From Hyphomonas pacifica (GTDB lineage Bacteria > Pseudomonadota > Alphaproteobacteria > Caulobacterales > Hyphomonadaceae), in assembly GCF_000682675.1 (NCBI RefSeq), contig NZ_AWFA01000004.1, positions 1 to 64,000 on the forward strand: 64,000 bases of DNA, in the 5' to 3' direction. Under the pieces are notes generated by a model. That model searched no databases and had not been told where the DNA came from. It saw only the letters and a program-made list of their open reading frames with translations. The position numbers and the translations under genes were made by a program. Positions 7,176 through 15,069 of the stretch are shown here, in pieces; within the stretch, counting starts at the first letter, position 1, and each line of letters begins with the position of its first letter.

Positions 7176-8122
7176 CGCTTAAAGAAATCCCGCAGCGCCC
7201 GTGAGGATTTGTGCGCCTGCCAGGCTTGGCCCGCCAGCAATTGCAAAGTCGCGGTCGCTTTGTCAGACACGCGGTCCAGCGCTTTGATCGCCTTCACCTG
7301 ATTTTGTGCAGGTTCAGCATCAATCCTCAAAAACCGTGCCTGTAACAGATCCCCGACCTGTTCGAGCGCGAGGTGTTCTTGAGCCGCCATAATCGTCTGC
7401 ACCAATCCGCGCCGCGCCACCCAGGACACCGCGCCCGGCGCGCGGGCTTTGTCATGCACCGCAGCGCCCTGCCGACGCCCCGCTGTGCCGATTGACAGCT
7501 GATAGACATCGTCAAAACGGGCATTGCAGAACCGACGCGCATCCAAGAGTGCGATCATATCTGGCGCGTTCGCGACGAGGCCCCCATCGATAAACTCCGC
7601 CACTCCGATTTTGCGTGTCGGAAAGAAGGTTGGCGCCGCAGCGCTCGCCAATATCGCGTCTTCAAGCGCGATATTGCTGGCGGCTTTTCCAGCGAGGCCC
7701 TTCGAGCGCAAGACGGCGGTTTCTCCGGTCGAGTAGTTGACCGTCGTGATCGCGAGTGCGGGTTCAAAGGCGCTGAGCGGCGTTCGCGCGAGCGTCTCGC
7801 CAAGCACATCGCGAACCGCAACCTGTATCGGCTCAGCCGCATACGGCGCTGCCAGGAAGAATTGTTTCGCGCCGGTCAGCACATTGCGTTTGAAGATGTC
7901 TGGGCCATGCGCACGCATAGCATCGGCAAGGTCTTTTGCCGGAACCGATGCCGCGAGCCCCGCCGCCAGGAGCGCACCAATCGACGTGCCGGCAATCAAA
8001 TTAAATCGTTCCGCGCACGCCGCTTCGAACTCGGCTTCACAGGAGGCCAGGAACTCGGCGCCGAAGAGGCCGCGATAGCCGCCGCCGCTCAGGGCGAGAA
8101 TCTGAAACCGGTTGCTCGCCAT
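7172..8122 (-). CDS. Patatin-like phospholipase (CapV-like)
   Basis: A 316-residue patatin. The oxyanion motif GGGYRGL follows the first strand, the nucleophile is S47 in GTSIG, and the second dyad residue is D179 in FIDGG. The fold and size resemble the CapV phospholipases that degrade membranes in CBASS defence, but no nucleotidyltransferase gene lies nearby. It is the last gene of a tight three-gene operon (2 bases after the PIN-like gene). Its stop overlaps the last codon of the Argonaute operon from the other strand by 4 bases. The likely role is membrane-lipid hydrolysis as a growth-stopping effector controlled by its two operon partners. Confidence 0.85.
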   Translation of the reverse strand: MASNRFQILALSGGGYRGLFGAEFLASCEAEFEAACAERFNLIAGTSIGALLAAGLAASVPAKDLADAMRAHGPDIFKRNVLTGAKQFFLAAPYAAEPIQVAVRDVLGETLARTPLSAFEPALAITTVNYSTGETAVLRSKGLAGKAASNIALEDAILASAAAPTFFPTRKIGVAEFIDGGLVANAPDMIALLDARRFCNARFDDVYQLSIGTAGRRQGAAVHDKARAPGAVSWVARRGLVQTIMAAQEHLALEQVGDLLQARFLRIDAEPAQNQVKAIKALDRVSDKATATLQLLAGQAWQAHKSSRALRDFFKR

Positions 8123-8124
8123 CC

Positions 8125-8643
8125 CTATTTCGTCACGATGTCTTCTGGGTTTTCAACCGCGAGATTTGGAATGCTGGCATGGCCATCCTGATGATAGTCG
8201 ACATAAACCAGCGGGAAATCGCCGCGCCCGATCAGCGCGGTTGCGATCTCAACTTTGGTGGCGCTTGGAACGTCATAGTCGCGCCCGTCCTGGTCTTGAA
8301 ACGTGATCTTCATATCGAGCAAATCGCCCCATTTACTGGCGATCTTGTGATCCATCGGAATGATGCGGTCATGCCGAGCGAACTCTTCGAAAAACCGATT
8401 GGCCTGGTCGATGAATTCCTTGATCACCGGAACGGGATATTCTGTCGTCTCTGGATGCGCCCGCGCATAGGCCAGCGCCTGCTCCAATTGCCATTGAATG
8501 GTCATCGGCGTGACAGCGCTAATGCAAATATCATCGGCATAAAGGCCGCGCGCATCGGCAGCCTCAAGCCATAGCTCCGCATCCAGGTTGCGCCGCTTGA
8601 TGATATCGAACACGCATTGAGAGCTGAGCAAGTAGCGAGACAT
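8125..8643 (-). CDS. FitB/VapC-like PIN-fold protein with lost catalytic acids
   Basis: A 172-residue protein whose layout follows FitB/VapC toxins. The start MSRYLLSS stands for the family's LLDTN, AVTPMTIQWQLEQ for AVTxxEI, RIIPMDHKIASKWGDLL for RILPLDxxVAxxWGxL, KVEIATALIGRG for DALIAATAL, and IPNLAVENPED for the closing VxNPWE. The acidic residues that bind metal in active PIN nucleases are replaced in at least three of these places (Ser for the first Asp, Thr in place of the second Glu, and no Asp before IATAL). It should therefore not cut RNA. It starts 7 bases after the Phd-like gene and ends 2 bases before the patatin gene, suggesting a structural or sensing role with them. Confidence 0.7.
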   Translation of the reverse strand: MSRYLLSSQCVFDIIKRRNLDAELWLEAADARGLYADDICISAVTPMTIQWQLEQALAYARAHPETTEYPVPVIKEFIDQANRFFEEFARHDRIIPMDHKIASKWGDLLDMKITFQDQDGRDYDVPSATKVEIATALIGRGDFPLVYVDYHQDGHASIPNLAVENPEDIVTK

Positions 8644-8650
8644 GGCAGCT

Positions 8651-9088
8651 TTAGAACACCCGGCCCCGACCGCCCACAGTCTCTTCCTCAGAACGCGGCG
8701 ACAGCCTCATATTTACTAGGCTTGGATCCATGGGCTTTAGCTGCGCGAGCAAGGCGCTGGCCGGTCGTCGCCGCGCAGCCGTGCGTTCAGTGTTTTCTCG
8801 AATGGACCCGATCAAGGCCAGGATCGTGTCAGACGACAAGACGAACGCCGCCTGTTCTAGACGATCCACCTTGCCCGCCCGCGCGATGACAAACGCATGG
8901 CCGGTCTTTAACGCCCCTTCACGCACCGATTTCATAGACTTATTGGCACGCTCTTCGGTTACAACTTCGACTTCAATCTCCGGGCATAATTTCAACGCCG
9001 TCTCAAACTCCCGTTTCCGACGGCCGTCAGGCATGTGATCGATGAACCCTTGTAAGGTTTTTGCAAATTCTGACACCGAAGCCTCCAT
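8651..9088 (-). CDS. Phd/YefM-like protein, probable antitoxin or regulator of the patatin operon
   Basis: A 145-residue protein, first gene of the operon with the PIN-like and patatin genes. Residues about 44-92 (EERANKSMKSVREGAL then TGHAFVIARAGKVDRLE and DTILALI) follow the pattern of Phd/YefM antitoxins, whose N-terminal half binds DNA. Here that block is preceded by a 40-residue extension and followed by a basic tail (ERTAARRRPA). The match is by eye and weak. Four phased repeats lie 38 to 119 bases upstream, which fits a self-regulating DNA-binding protein. The frame has no better start downstream. Confidence 0.55.
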   Translation of the reverse strand: MEASVSEFAKTLQGFIDHMPDGRRKREFETALKLCPEIEVEVVTEERANKSMKSVREGALKTGHAFVIARAGKVDRLEQAAFVLSSDTILALIGSIRENTERTAARRRPASALLAQLKPMDPSLVNMRLSPRSEEETVGGRGRVF

Positions 9089-9125
9089 GGCAGTGTTCGA
9101 TTTATGGATGACATATAGCGCATTT

Positions 9126-9207
9126 TTCGGTCGATTTCAATGATTTTCGGCCGATTTTGGCGCTTTGGGTGCGGGTTCGCTCGATTTTAAACCATTTCGA
9201 TCGATGG
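9126..9207. repeat. Four phased 12-bp repeats upstream of the patatin operon
   Basis: Copies of TTCGNNCGATTT at 9126-9137, 9146-9157, 9176-9187 and 9196-9207 (the last ends GATGG). Start-to-start distances are exactly 20, 30 and 20 bases, i.e. whole turns of DNA. Each core is itself a dyad (TCGGCCGA, TCGATCGA types). The array lies between the DUF4935 gene and the first gene of the minus-strand patatin operon, starting 38 bases before that gene's ATG, so it is a likely multi-site operator. No other gene is seen in 9089-9286. Confidence 0.7.
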
Positions 9208-9286
9208 CAAACACCTGATCTTGCGACAGAAACCAGGTCTTCTTCGTTCGCACCATTCCCGCTTACAAAGCGCCGATATTCCGCTG

Positions 9287-10363
9287 CTAATAGTCTGCGT
9301 AAGCATCGATTTCCTGCGGCAAACTCAGATTATAGCCCGCCACAGCGCTATCTTCCTTCGAATAGACAATGGAGAGCACAAAAGCCGTTTCGACTGTCGT
9401 CCCGACCAGCATGACATGGTCATTCCAGTCGCCATCGATCACATTGACACTGAGCCCCTCTTCATCATCGAGATAAAAAGCGTGCTTCTCTACGAACCCA
9501 GTCACCTCGATCTCGACCGTACCTGAAACTTCTATGATCACATCATCCTCAAATTCAGAGAGCTGAGTGTCTTCAATCTGATGACCGCCATAGTGAACAA
9601 TCGAAACCTCATTGCTAAAGGGCACGCCCTCAATCCCGTAAGCTGTACGCTGCGGCAACTCTTCGCCCAAATAGGCTGAAGTCAGTTCATCCAGTGTCTC
9701 CGCATTGAGATCAGGAATATCCGCCAGCGCTACGCCTTCGAGATTTGGCAGAAGTTCCGCGTCATAGAACGCCTTGAGCGATGTGTAGACTTTTGGTTTT
9801 AGCGCGTCGTCCGCGATCTGACTGGAGAGATCGTCATGCAAGATCACATTATCATTGTCGTCAGTATCGCAAAAATCGCGGGTATTGTTCGTTAGGAAAA
9901 TATGAGGCGCCTGCGCATCGCCGTCCTCAATGTGATCTTTGATCGAACGCCAGACAATATAGTCTTTGTGCCCAATCCCTTTCTCATCGAATGGCTTTTT
10001 GCACTCATAAGCTTTTTCTACCAGCTCCTTTGCCCCGACATCCGGATAGGCAATGACCGTGACTTCATGCTTCTCCAGAAGCGCGTTTAACCCAGCCTCA
10101 TACGCGTCAAACACACCCTCCTTTGAAAAAGCTGGCGCCTCCAGATCAGCGATCTTCGCAAGGTCTTTTCGCGCGGCTTCATATGCTCTTGCTTTAACGT
10201 TGAGCTTTTTGGGGTAGTTCCCCAAAGTCTCGTCAATAACAATGTCTGGAATCGCCACAGCGATGTTCAAAAGAGAACAAGCTTTCAGGATCGCTTGCGC
10301 ATAAGCGGACCGTAAGAAACTTTCATTCATGATGATGCTGGTATCGAAATAGACGGTCGTCAT
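9287..10363 (-). CDS. DUF4935-type PIN-domain protein
   Basis: A 358-residue protein. The N-terminal PIN domain starts MTTVYFDTSIIMNES (D7), has IPDIVIDETLGNY, then KGIGHKDYIVWRSIKDH and the closing FLTNNTRDFCD. This pattern matches DUF4935, a PIN family often found in defence islands and predicted to be an RNase; the acidic residues appear intact here. The C-terminal half (about 210-358) is acidic and beta-rich with no known name. The frame is open to 10441, but a GGAAGGG sequence about 8 bases before ATG 10363 sets the start. It stands alone on the minus strand, 198 bases upstream of the patatin operon. Confidence 0.8.
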   Translation of the reverse strand: MTTVYFDTSIIMNESFLRSAYAQAILKACSLLNIAVAIPDIVIDETLGNYPKKLNVKARAYEAARKDLAKIADLEAPAFSKEGVFDAYEAGLNALLEKHEVTVIAYPDVGAKELVEKAYECKKPFDEKGIGHKDYIVWRSIKDHIEDGDAQAPHIFLTNNTRDFCDTDDNDNVILHDDLSSQIADDALKPKVYTSLKAFYDAELLPNLEGVALADIPDLNAETLDELTSAYLGEELPQRTAYGIEGVPFSNEVSIVHYGGHQIEDTQLSEFEDDVIIEVSGTVEIEVTGFVEKHAFYLDDEEGLSVNVIDGDWNDHVMLVGTTVETAFVLSIVYSKEDSAVAGYNLSLPQEIDAYADY

Positions 10364-10689
10364 GATGAAAACCCTTCCATGTACGGGAGAAATTGCTCCT
10401 CTCGTATAGCGCCAACGCGTCATAAACGTAACCGGAAACACTCAAGCTGGGATTGTCAGCGCAAACCATCCTGCACCGCCGGTTTGGTCCGACTTTCATC
10501 GACAAAATCCGATCAAAGTGCACTTCACTCATGCGCTAGTATACTCAATGGCAATGGCGCCTAGACGAAGTTTTCGTGAAGATTAACGGTATTCACTATA
10601 ATCTCTGACACGCAGTCGATTACGAAGGTGAACTGTTGTGGAGGAGGTTATGCGGACGAGCCAATGTCTGCTCTTGCGCCCTTCTCAGC
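10364..10689. other. Gap without a supported gene, between DUF4935 and the integrase
   Basis: No open frame here has convincing composition or a ribosome binding site beyond the one of the DUF4935 gene. A 69-codon minus-strand frame starting at 10532 runs into the DUF4935 gene in another frame and was not accepted. The promoter of the DUF4935 gene should lie here. Confidence 0.5.
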
Positions 10690-12108
10690 CTAAGCGCACC
10701 AACCCTGATTCTCCTGCTCGAATAACTTCATCACCCGCCGATCAAACGGATGGGCAATCTTCAACAGCTCGTCGCGCCGATACTCCAGCGATCCACCATC
10801 CCCATACACCGGCCTCGTCGTCTTATGCCCCATCAACAGGCAGCGCAGGCCGTAGTCGATGTTGGCTTCCTGCATTCGTTTCTCGAAGGCGTGGCGAAGT
10901 GAGTAGACCTTGTGCTCCGGTGTCTCCAACAGGCCCCGATTGCGGAGATTCTTCATCATGTTCGCAGAGACAAGCTCGTTCCGGTCGTAATAATGAGCGA
11001 ACGCCCTTGGCGCCGCGCGTTTTGCTGCTTCGAGCGAGATACCGACGAGCGGGATGTCGCGTTCGGATGTATCGGTTTTGACTTCGCGGTCCGTACGCGC
11101 ACGTATAGCTATGTATGGAACGGGCTCATCCATATGAAAGTCCTCGACTCTCAGGTTGATGATCTCGCTCGGTCGGCAACCGGTCTCGATCAACATCAGC
11201 AGGATCAGCTGCAATTCCGGGTTCCATCTGCGCGTTGCACCGGGCGCAAGGATCTTTGTGCGCACCCAATCTGTAGAGAATGGCGGGACTTCCTTTCTGG
11301 ACTTCGCCTTGAAGTGCATGTTGCGGAACGGGTTTGGCCGCTCTTCTTCACCGATATGCTTGAAGTAATCTGTGTAAAGTGAACGGATGTTGCCGATATG
11401 GCGGTTCGCTGTGTTCGGCGCCATTGGCTTTGTCTTGGCGTCCTTCGGCTTAACCTGCTTCGCCCAGTGCTTCTGGTATTTGAGGGCCAGTTCCCGCGTG
11501 ATCTCCTCCAAGGCAATATCGCCTGCAAAGTCGATAAAATACTGGATAGACGTCCGCTTGGTCTTCTCCCAGGACGCACGCTGGTTGGGCGATTTGTAGA
11601 GCTGCGCATTGTAAGCGATCTCTGAGAGGTAAATCTCGAATGATTCGGAGACGGTGACCGTCGGCTTCGTCGCGCCGCCGAGCAAAGCTTCGGCATCGCG
11701 TTCTTTCGGAATTTCGGCGGGTCCAGCCTGGTTTTGCACGGCCAGCAATCGGGCAAGCGCTTCTTCCAGCGGCGCTTCGGTCGCGAGATGATCGATGGGT
11801 TGATAGACGAAACCGCTCGCCAGAGCTTTCACGGTGGCCATCTTGTATCTGCGACAGACAGCTTCGGACACTTCGCGGTTTGTCGATGGTCCTGTTTCGT
11901 CCGCGATCCTGAGCGATGCCCAGTAATGATCGTCAGCTTCGGCCAGCAAGTCGCGTTTGTAACGCGCCTGCTCAAGCGAAGTCGTGCCGAGCGATTCCTT
12001 GATCCGTTTGCGGGTATCGAGGTGTGCGAACTTTCTCGGAACCCGGCGATTGTACCACCAGACCCGGCCTCTTTGTTCGAGGTAAGAATTGTCTACGACG
12101 CGCTTCAT
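10690..12108 (-). CDS. int: Tyrosine recombinase (phage-type integrase) of the element
   Basis: About 472 residues from the chosen start. The N-terminal region (SYLEQRGRVWWYNRRVPRKF) is the DUF6538-like entry of many alphaproteobacterial integrases. A SAM-like core-binding domain follows, then the catalytic domain with Arg in ETGCRPSEI, YSLRHAFEKRM (His-x-x-Arg box), LLMGHKT and the Tyr in RPVYGDGG. It inserts and excises the element. It is adjacent to the tRNA-Asp gene and points away from it, the usual layout for integration into a tRNA 3' end. The frame continues upstream to 12153, but that part (TKLGPNCGP) only translates the GGACCAA repeats, so ATG 12108 is preferred; no clear ribosome site helps decide. 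Confidence 0.9.
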   Translation of the reverse strand: MKRVVDNSYLEQRGRVWWYNRRVPRKFAHLDTRKRIKESLGTTSLEQARYKRDLLAEADDHYWASLRIADETGPSTNREVSEAVCRRYKMATVKALASGFVYQPIDHLATEAPLEEALARLLAVQNQAGPAEIPKERDAEALLGGATKPTVTVSESFEIYLSEIAYNAQLYKSPNQRASWEKTKRTSIQYFIDFAGDIALEEITRELALKYQKHWAKQVKPKDAKTKPMAPNTANRHIGNIRSLYTDYFKHIGEEERPNPFRNMHFKAKSRKEVPPFSTDWVRTKILAPGATRRWNPELQLILLMLIETGCRPSEIINLRVEDFHMDEPVPYIAIRARTDREVKTDTSERDIPLVGISLEAAKRAAPRAFAHYYDRNELVSANMMKNLRNRGLLETPEHKVYSLRHAFEKRMQEANIDYGLRCLLMGHKTTRPVYGDGGSLEYRRDELLKIAHPFDRRVMKLFEQENQGWCA

Positions 12109-12119
12109 GACGCCGCCCA

Positions 12120-12149
12120 TTGGTCCACAATTTGGTCCCAATTTGGTCC
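12120..12149. repeat. Three helically spaced TTGGTCC repeats next to the integrase start
   Basis: TTGGTCC occurs at 12120-12126, 12132-12138 and 12143-12149, 12 and 11 bases apart, about one helical turn. They lie between the integrase start and the tRNA-Asp end. Short direct repeats at this place typically are arm-type binding sites for the integrase or an excisionase. That role is inferred. Confidence 0.5.
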
Positions 12150-12226
12150 ACAAATTCCGGCCAATTCAGACAAAGAAATCCAAACAGAACCGAAAATTCC
12201 GTTTGATTTCAAGAAGTTGCGCGATT

Positions 12227-12246
12227 GCCATTTCGAGAGAAATGGC
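12227..12246. other. Probable attachment site: perfect inverted repeat across the tRNA-Asp CCA end
   Basis: GCCATTTC (12227-12234) and GAAATGGC (12239-12246) are perfect 8-bp arms around GAGA. The right arm contains the encoded CCA end of tRNA-Asp (12243-12245 on the minus strand). Tyrosine recombinase core sites have this form, two inverted arms around a short crossover, so the element junction is expected here. The matching copy at the far end lies outside the window. The same hairpin could also help end tRNA transcription. Confidence 0.5.
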
Positions 12247-12319
12247 GCGAGTGACGGGGCTCGAACCCGCGACCTCCGGCGTGACAGGCCGGCACTCTAA
12301 CCGACTGAGCTACACCCGC
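12243..12319 (-). tRNA. tRNA-Asp(GTC)
   Basis: A 77-base cloverleaf on the minus strand starts GCGGGTG and ends CACTCGC-G-CCA, with a seven-pair acceptor stem (one G-U). The D arm is AGCTCAGTCGGTTAGAGT, the anticodon arm GCCGGCCTGTCACGCCGG with anticodon GTC, and the T loop GGTTCGAGCCC. CCA is encoded. The mobile element ends at its 3' side. The gene looks intact, as expected when integration restores the 3' end. Confidence 0.97.
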
Positions 12320-12351
12320 GCATTTCTGGCACCGCTTGGCGGCGAGCGGTC

Positions 12352-12380
12352 TCTCTAATCAAGGCGGGATGCCCGGTCAA
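12352..12380 (-). promoter_or_regulatory. Probable tRNA-Asp promoter
   Basis: On the minus strand TTGACC (12380-12375), a 17-base spacer and TAGAGA (12357-12352) lie about 33 bases before the tRNA 5' end. Boxes and spacing fit a sigma70-type promoter. Confidence 0.5.
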
Positions 12381-12480
12381 GCACGGAAGTTCACGCAAAA
12401 TGTATTATACTGCATTTTCAGTCATTCCCTCGACACATTGTCGGCCATTATACCGTTGAAAAGCCTGAAAGACCCGATTC

Positions 12481-15000
12481 ATGAAACGCATTCTTCTTAT
12501 CTGTGGCGCTGTGCTGGTGATTGCTGCGCTGACAGTGCCGTTCTTTATCCCGAAATCGGCCTACAAGGCGCGAATTGAAAGCGCCGCGACCAGTGCCCTG
12601 AACCGGGATGTGGAACTGACAGGTGATGTCTCGATTTCGGTTTTCCCGCGTATTTCGGCCAGCATTGATGGTGTGACTGTTGCGAATCCAGAGGGATTTG
12701 CCCGCGACAGCATGATCATGGCAGGTGAATTGCGCGGATCTGTCAAATGGCTGCCCCTGCTGTCAGGCAAAGTGGATGTGCAGGAGATCACCTTTGTTGA
12801 CGCGGATGTCTTCCTTCAGAAGCGTGCAGATGGCGAAACCAACTGGCAGTTTGGAGCTGGCAAGTCCCAGGAAGACACCCCCGATTCTGAAGGCAGCGGC
12901 AGTGTGAAGGCCAGTATCGGCAAGGCTCGTCTGCAGAACGCCTCCCTGACCTATCAGGACGATTCGACCGGCATGACCTATGAGCTAAAGGACTTCAATC
13001 TTGAGGCCAGCCTGCGCGACATGGACCAGCCCCTCTCCGCAGAAGCTGACGGCAAGTTCCAGAACCACGCCTTTGACCTCAGCCTCGAACTTGATTCGCC
13101 TGACTCGCTGCTGACGAACGCTCCAACGGAAGCCCTGCTAATGTTCGAGATGGCAGATATGGGAAATATCTCCTTCCAGGGCGCGCTGCAGCTGGGCGAC
13201 GAGGGCAATATCGATGGGGGTCTGCGATTCTCTTCCGACAACTTGCCAGGGCTCATCGCCTTCACGGGAATCACGCCGCCTGTGAATGTCGAAGCGCTGG
13301 GCACGGCGAATATCGTGGCGAAAGTCTCCGGCCCGCTCTCCGCGCTGGTCATCGACTTTGAGCAGATGGGCGTCAAAAGTGATGTACTAATGGCCAACTA
13401 CACTGGGAAAGTGACACTCGGTGACCCAATGAGCCTGGACGGCCAGCTTTCCGTGGACAGTCCGCAAGCCGGTGAACTGACGCGCCAGCTGGGCCTCGAC
13501 ATTCCCGCCAGCGCAGCACTGGAAAAAGTTAAAGTCACCAGCAAGGTCAAAGGCCCCATGGATGCGCTGGTCCTGTCAAACATCAGCGCCGACCATAGCG
13601 GGGAGCTGCTGAACGCCACTTATTATGGTGACGTCTCGCTGGCCGGAAATGGCCGTATTGATGGCAGCATTGATGCCAAGAGCAACAAGCTGCGCGACCT
13701 ATTCAAAGCAGCTGAGATGGAGCTGCCGCCCGGCGAGACGCTGCAGCGTTTCAGCACCAAGGGCGATATCTCCGGCACGTTTCAGGCGCTGACCGTCAAC
13801 AAGCTGAACTTCACGCTGGACGACATCACAGCAACTGGCACAGCGGGCGTAGACCTGTCCGGTGAGAAACCTCGCCTGACAGGCAATCTCGACATGGGTA
13901 CGCTGGACCTGACGCCATTCCTTGGCAGTGAAGATACTGCCACAAAGGACAAGCCAGCCACCACGGGATGGAGCAAGGAGCCGCTGGACCTGGTCGGCCT
14001 GCAAAGCGTCAACGCGGATCTGAACATCCACGCAGACACGCTGACCATTGGCGATGTAAAACTGACCGATGCTGTCCTCGTCGCAAAGCTGCTGGATGGA
14101 CAGCTCACCGCAGACCTGTCCAAATTCGGCGCCTTCGGTGGCAACTGGGCCGGTAAAATGACGCTTGATGCCCGCAAGGCCAAGCCAAGTGTCGCCTTCA
14201 ACATGACCGGCAACAGCGTGCTGGTATCGGAAATGCTGGGCACACTGGCCAGCTTTGACCGGCTGACCGGCAAAGGGGAACTCTCTCTCGATGCCAGCGC
14301 GTCCGGCGCCTCAATCGACGAGATCATGAAAGCCCTCGACGGCAGGGTCTCGGCAAACCTTGAAGACGGCGCCCTAAAGGGAATCAATGTGGCCCAGTTG
14401 GTGCGCAGCACATCGTCTCTGAAAAGTGCGCTATCCAGCGGCGGCCTCGCCGGACTGGATCTCAGCTCCGCTGTCTCCTCCAGTGCCGAAACGGACTTCA
14501 CCAATTTCGATACCATTCTGACCATCAACAAGGGTGTGGCCAATGTGGATGTCATGAAACTTCTGAACCCGGTTCTGGGCGTAGACGGGACGGGCACCAT
14601 CAATCTTGGAGGGCAGGCCCTCGACCTGCGTCTGGCGACCAGCATCGACAAGAGCGGCAAGGGGGACGGCAGCGTGGTGCAGCTGAACGGCATTCCTGTC
14701 CCGATCCGCGTGTCCGGCAGCTGGACCAATGTGAAGATCTCTCCTGATTTGAGTGGTGTACAATCCGCGCTGGAAGCAGAGCTTGGCAATCGCCTGCGTG
14801 ACGAACTGACAAAGCGCCTCGGAGGAGGAGATGAGTCTTCAGATCCATCTTCCAACACCACGGAAGATGTCCTCAGCGGCCTGCTCGGCATCCAGAACAA
14901 AGACAAGACCGACACGGAAGAGGCTGACCAGAAGAGCGACGAAGATAAGGCCATTGAGGCCATAGGCAGTCTGTTCGGGCGGAAGTCCAAGGAAGACTAG
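12481..15000 (+). CDS. AsmA-family protein
   Basis: An 839-residue protein with one N-terminal membrane helix (residues 4-24, ILLICGAVLVIAALTVPFFI). The AsmA start follows: SALNRDVELTGDVSISVFPR and DGVTVANPEGF, then WLPLLSGKVDVQEITFVDADVFL. A long beta-repeat body leads to the conserved C-terminal AsmA block around 590-760 (GKGELSLDASASG, GTINLGGQALDLRL, PVPIRVSGSWTNVKISPDL). The tail is rich in Ser, Asp, Lys and Glu. AsmA proteins are inner-membrane anchored, bridge-like periplasmic proteins linked to lipid transport and outer-membrane make-up. Monocistronic; convergent with the c-di-GMP gene downstream. Confidence 0.88.
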   Translation: MKRILLICGAVLVIAALTVPFFIPKSAYKARIESAATSALNRDVELTGDVSISVFPRISASIDGVTVANPEGFARDSMIMAGELRGSVKWLPLLSGKVDVQEITFVDADVFLQKRADGETNWQFGAGKSQEDTPDSEGSGSVKASIGKARLQNASLTYQDDSTGMTYELKDFNLEASLRDMDQPLSAEADGKFQNHAFDLSLELDSPDSLLTNAPTEALLMFEMADMGNISFQGALQLGDEGNIDGGLRFSSDNLPGLIAFTGITPPVNVEALGTANIVAKVSGPLSALVIDFEQMGVKSDVLMANYTGKVTLGDPMSLDGQLSVDSPQAGELTRQLGLDIPASAALEKVKVTSKVKGPMDALVLSNISADHSGELLNATYYGDVSLAGNGRIDGSIDAKSNKLRDLFKAAEMELPPGETLQRFSTKGDISGTFQALTVNKLNFTLDDITATGTAGVDLSGEKPRLTGNLDMGTLDLTPFLGSEDTATKDKPATTGWSKEPLDLVGLQSVNADLNIHADTLTIGDVKLTDAVLVAKLLDGQLTADLSKFGAFGGNWAGKMTLDARKAKPSVAFNMTGNSVLVSEMLGTLASFDRLTGKGELSLDASASGASIDEIMKALDGRVSANLEDGALKGINVAQLVRSTSSLKSALSSGGLAGLDLSSAVSSSAETDFTNFDTILTINKGVANVDVMKLLNPVLGVDGTGTINLGGQALDLRLATSIDKSGKGDGSVVQLNGIPVPIRVSGSWTNVKISPDLSGVQSALEAELGNRLRDELTKRLGGGDESSDPSSNTTEDVLSGLLGIQNKDKTDTEEADQKSDEDKAIEAIGSLFGRKSKED

Positions 15001-15014
15001 CTTTAGCCAGACAC

Positions 15015-15043
15015 AAAAAAACAGGGGGGGCAGAATGGCCCCC
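15015..15043 (-). terminator. Rho-independent terminator of the GGDEF-EAL gene
   Basis: Read on the minus strand, GGGGGC (15043-15038) pairs with GCCCCC (15031-15026) over a 6-base loop. A further C pair and a run of seven T follow (the A run at 15016-15022). It lies between the convergent AsmA and GGDEF-EAL genes, directly after the latter. Confidence 0.75.
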
Positions 15044-15069
15044 TCTCCCACCTTCAAAGCCGATACGGA

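Noticed and set aside
7172-9088. CBASS operon, because of the CapV-like patatin
   Set aside because: No CD-NTase, Cap2/Cap3 or HORMA/TRIP13 gene lies next to it; the two partner genes look like a toxin-antitoxin pair instead.
9126-9207. CRISPR array
   Set aside because: Repeats are only about 12 bases, spacers 8-18 bases and unequal, and no cas genes are near; better read as operators.
10323-10532. 69-codon minus-strand frame overlapping the DUF4935 start
   Set aside because: No ribosome site, overlaps a well supported gene start in another frame, no recognisable motif.
12109-12153. Longer integrase N-terminus (MWTKLGPNCGPMGG)
   Set aside because: This stretch only translates the GGACCAA repeats next to the attachment site; the family N-terminus begins at MKRVVDNSYL.
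13782-14990. 402-codon minus-strand open frame opposite the AsmA-like gene
   Set aside because: Ser/Pro/Arg-rich product with no domain, in full overlap with a clear gene; a shadow caused by high GC.
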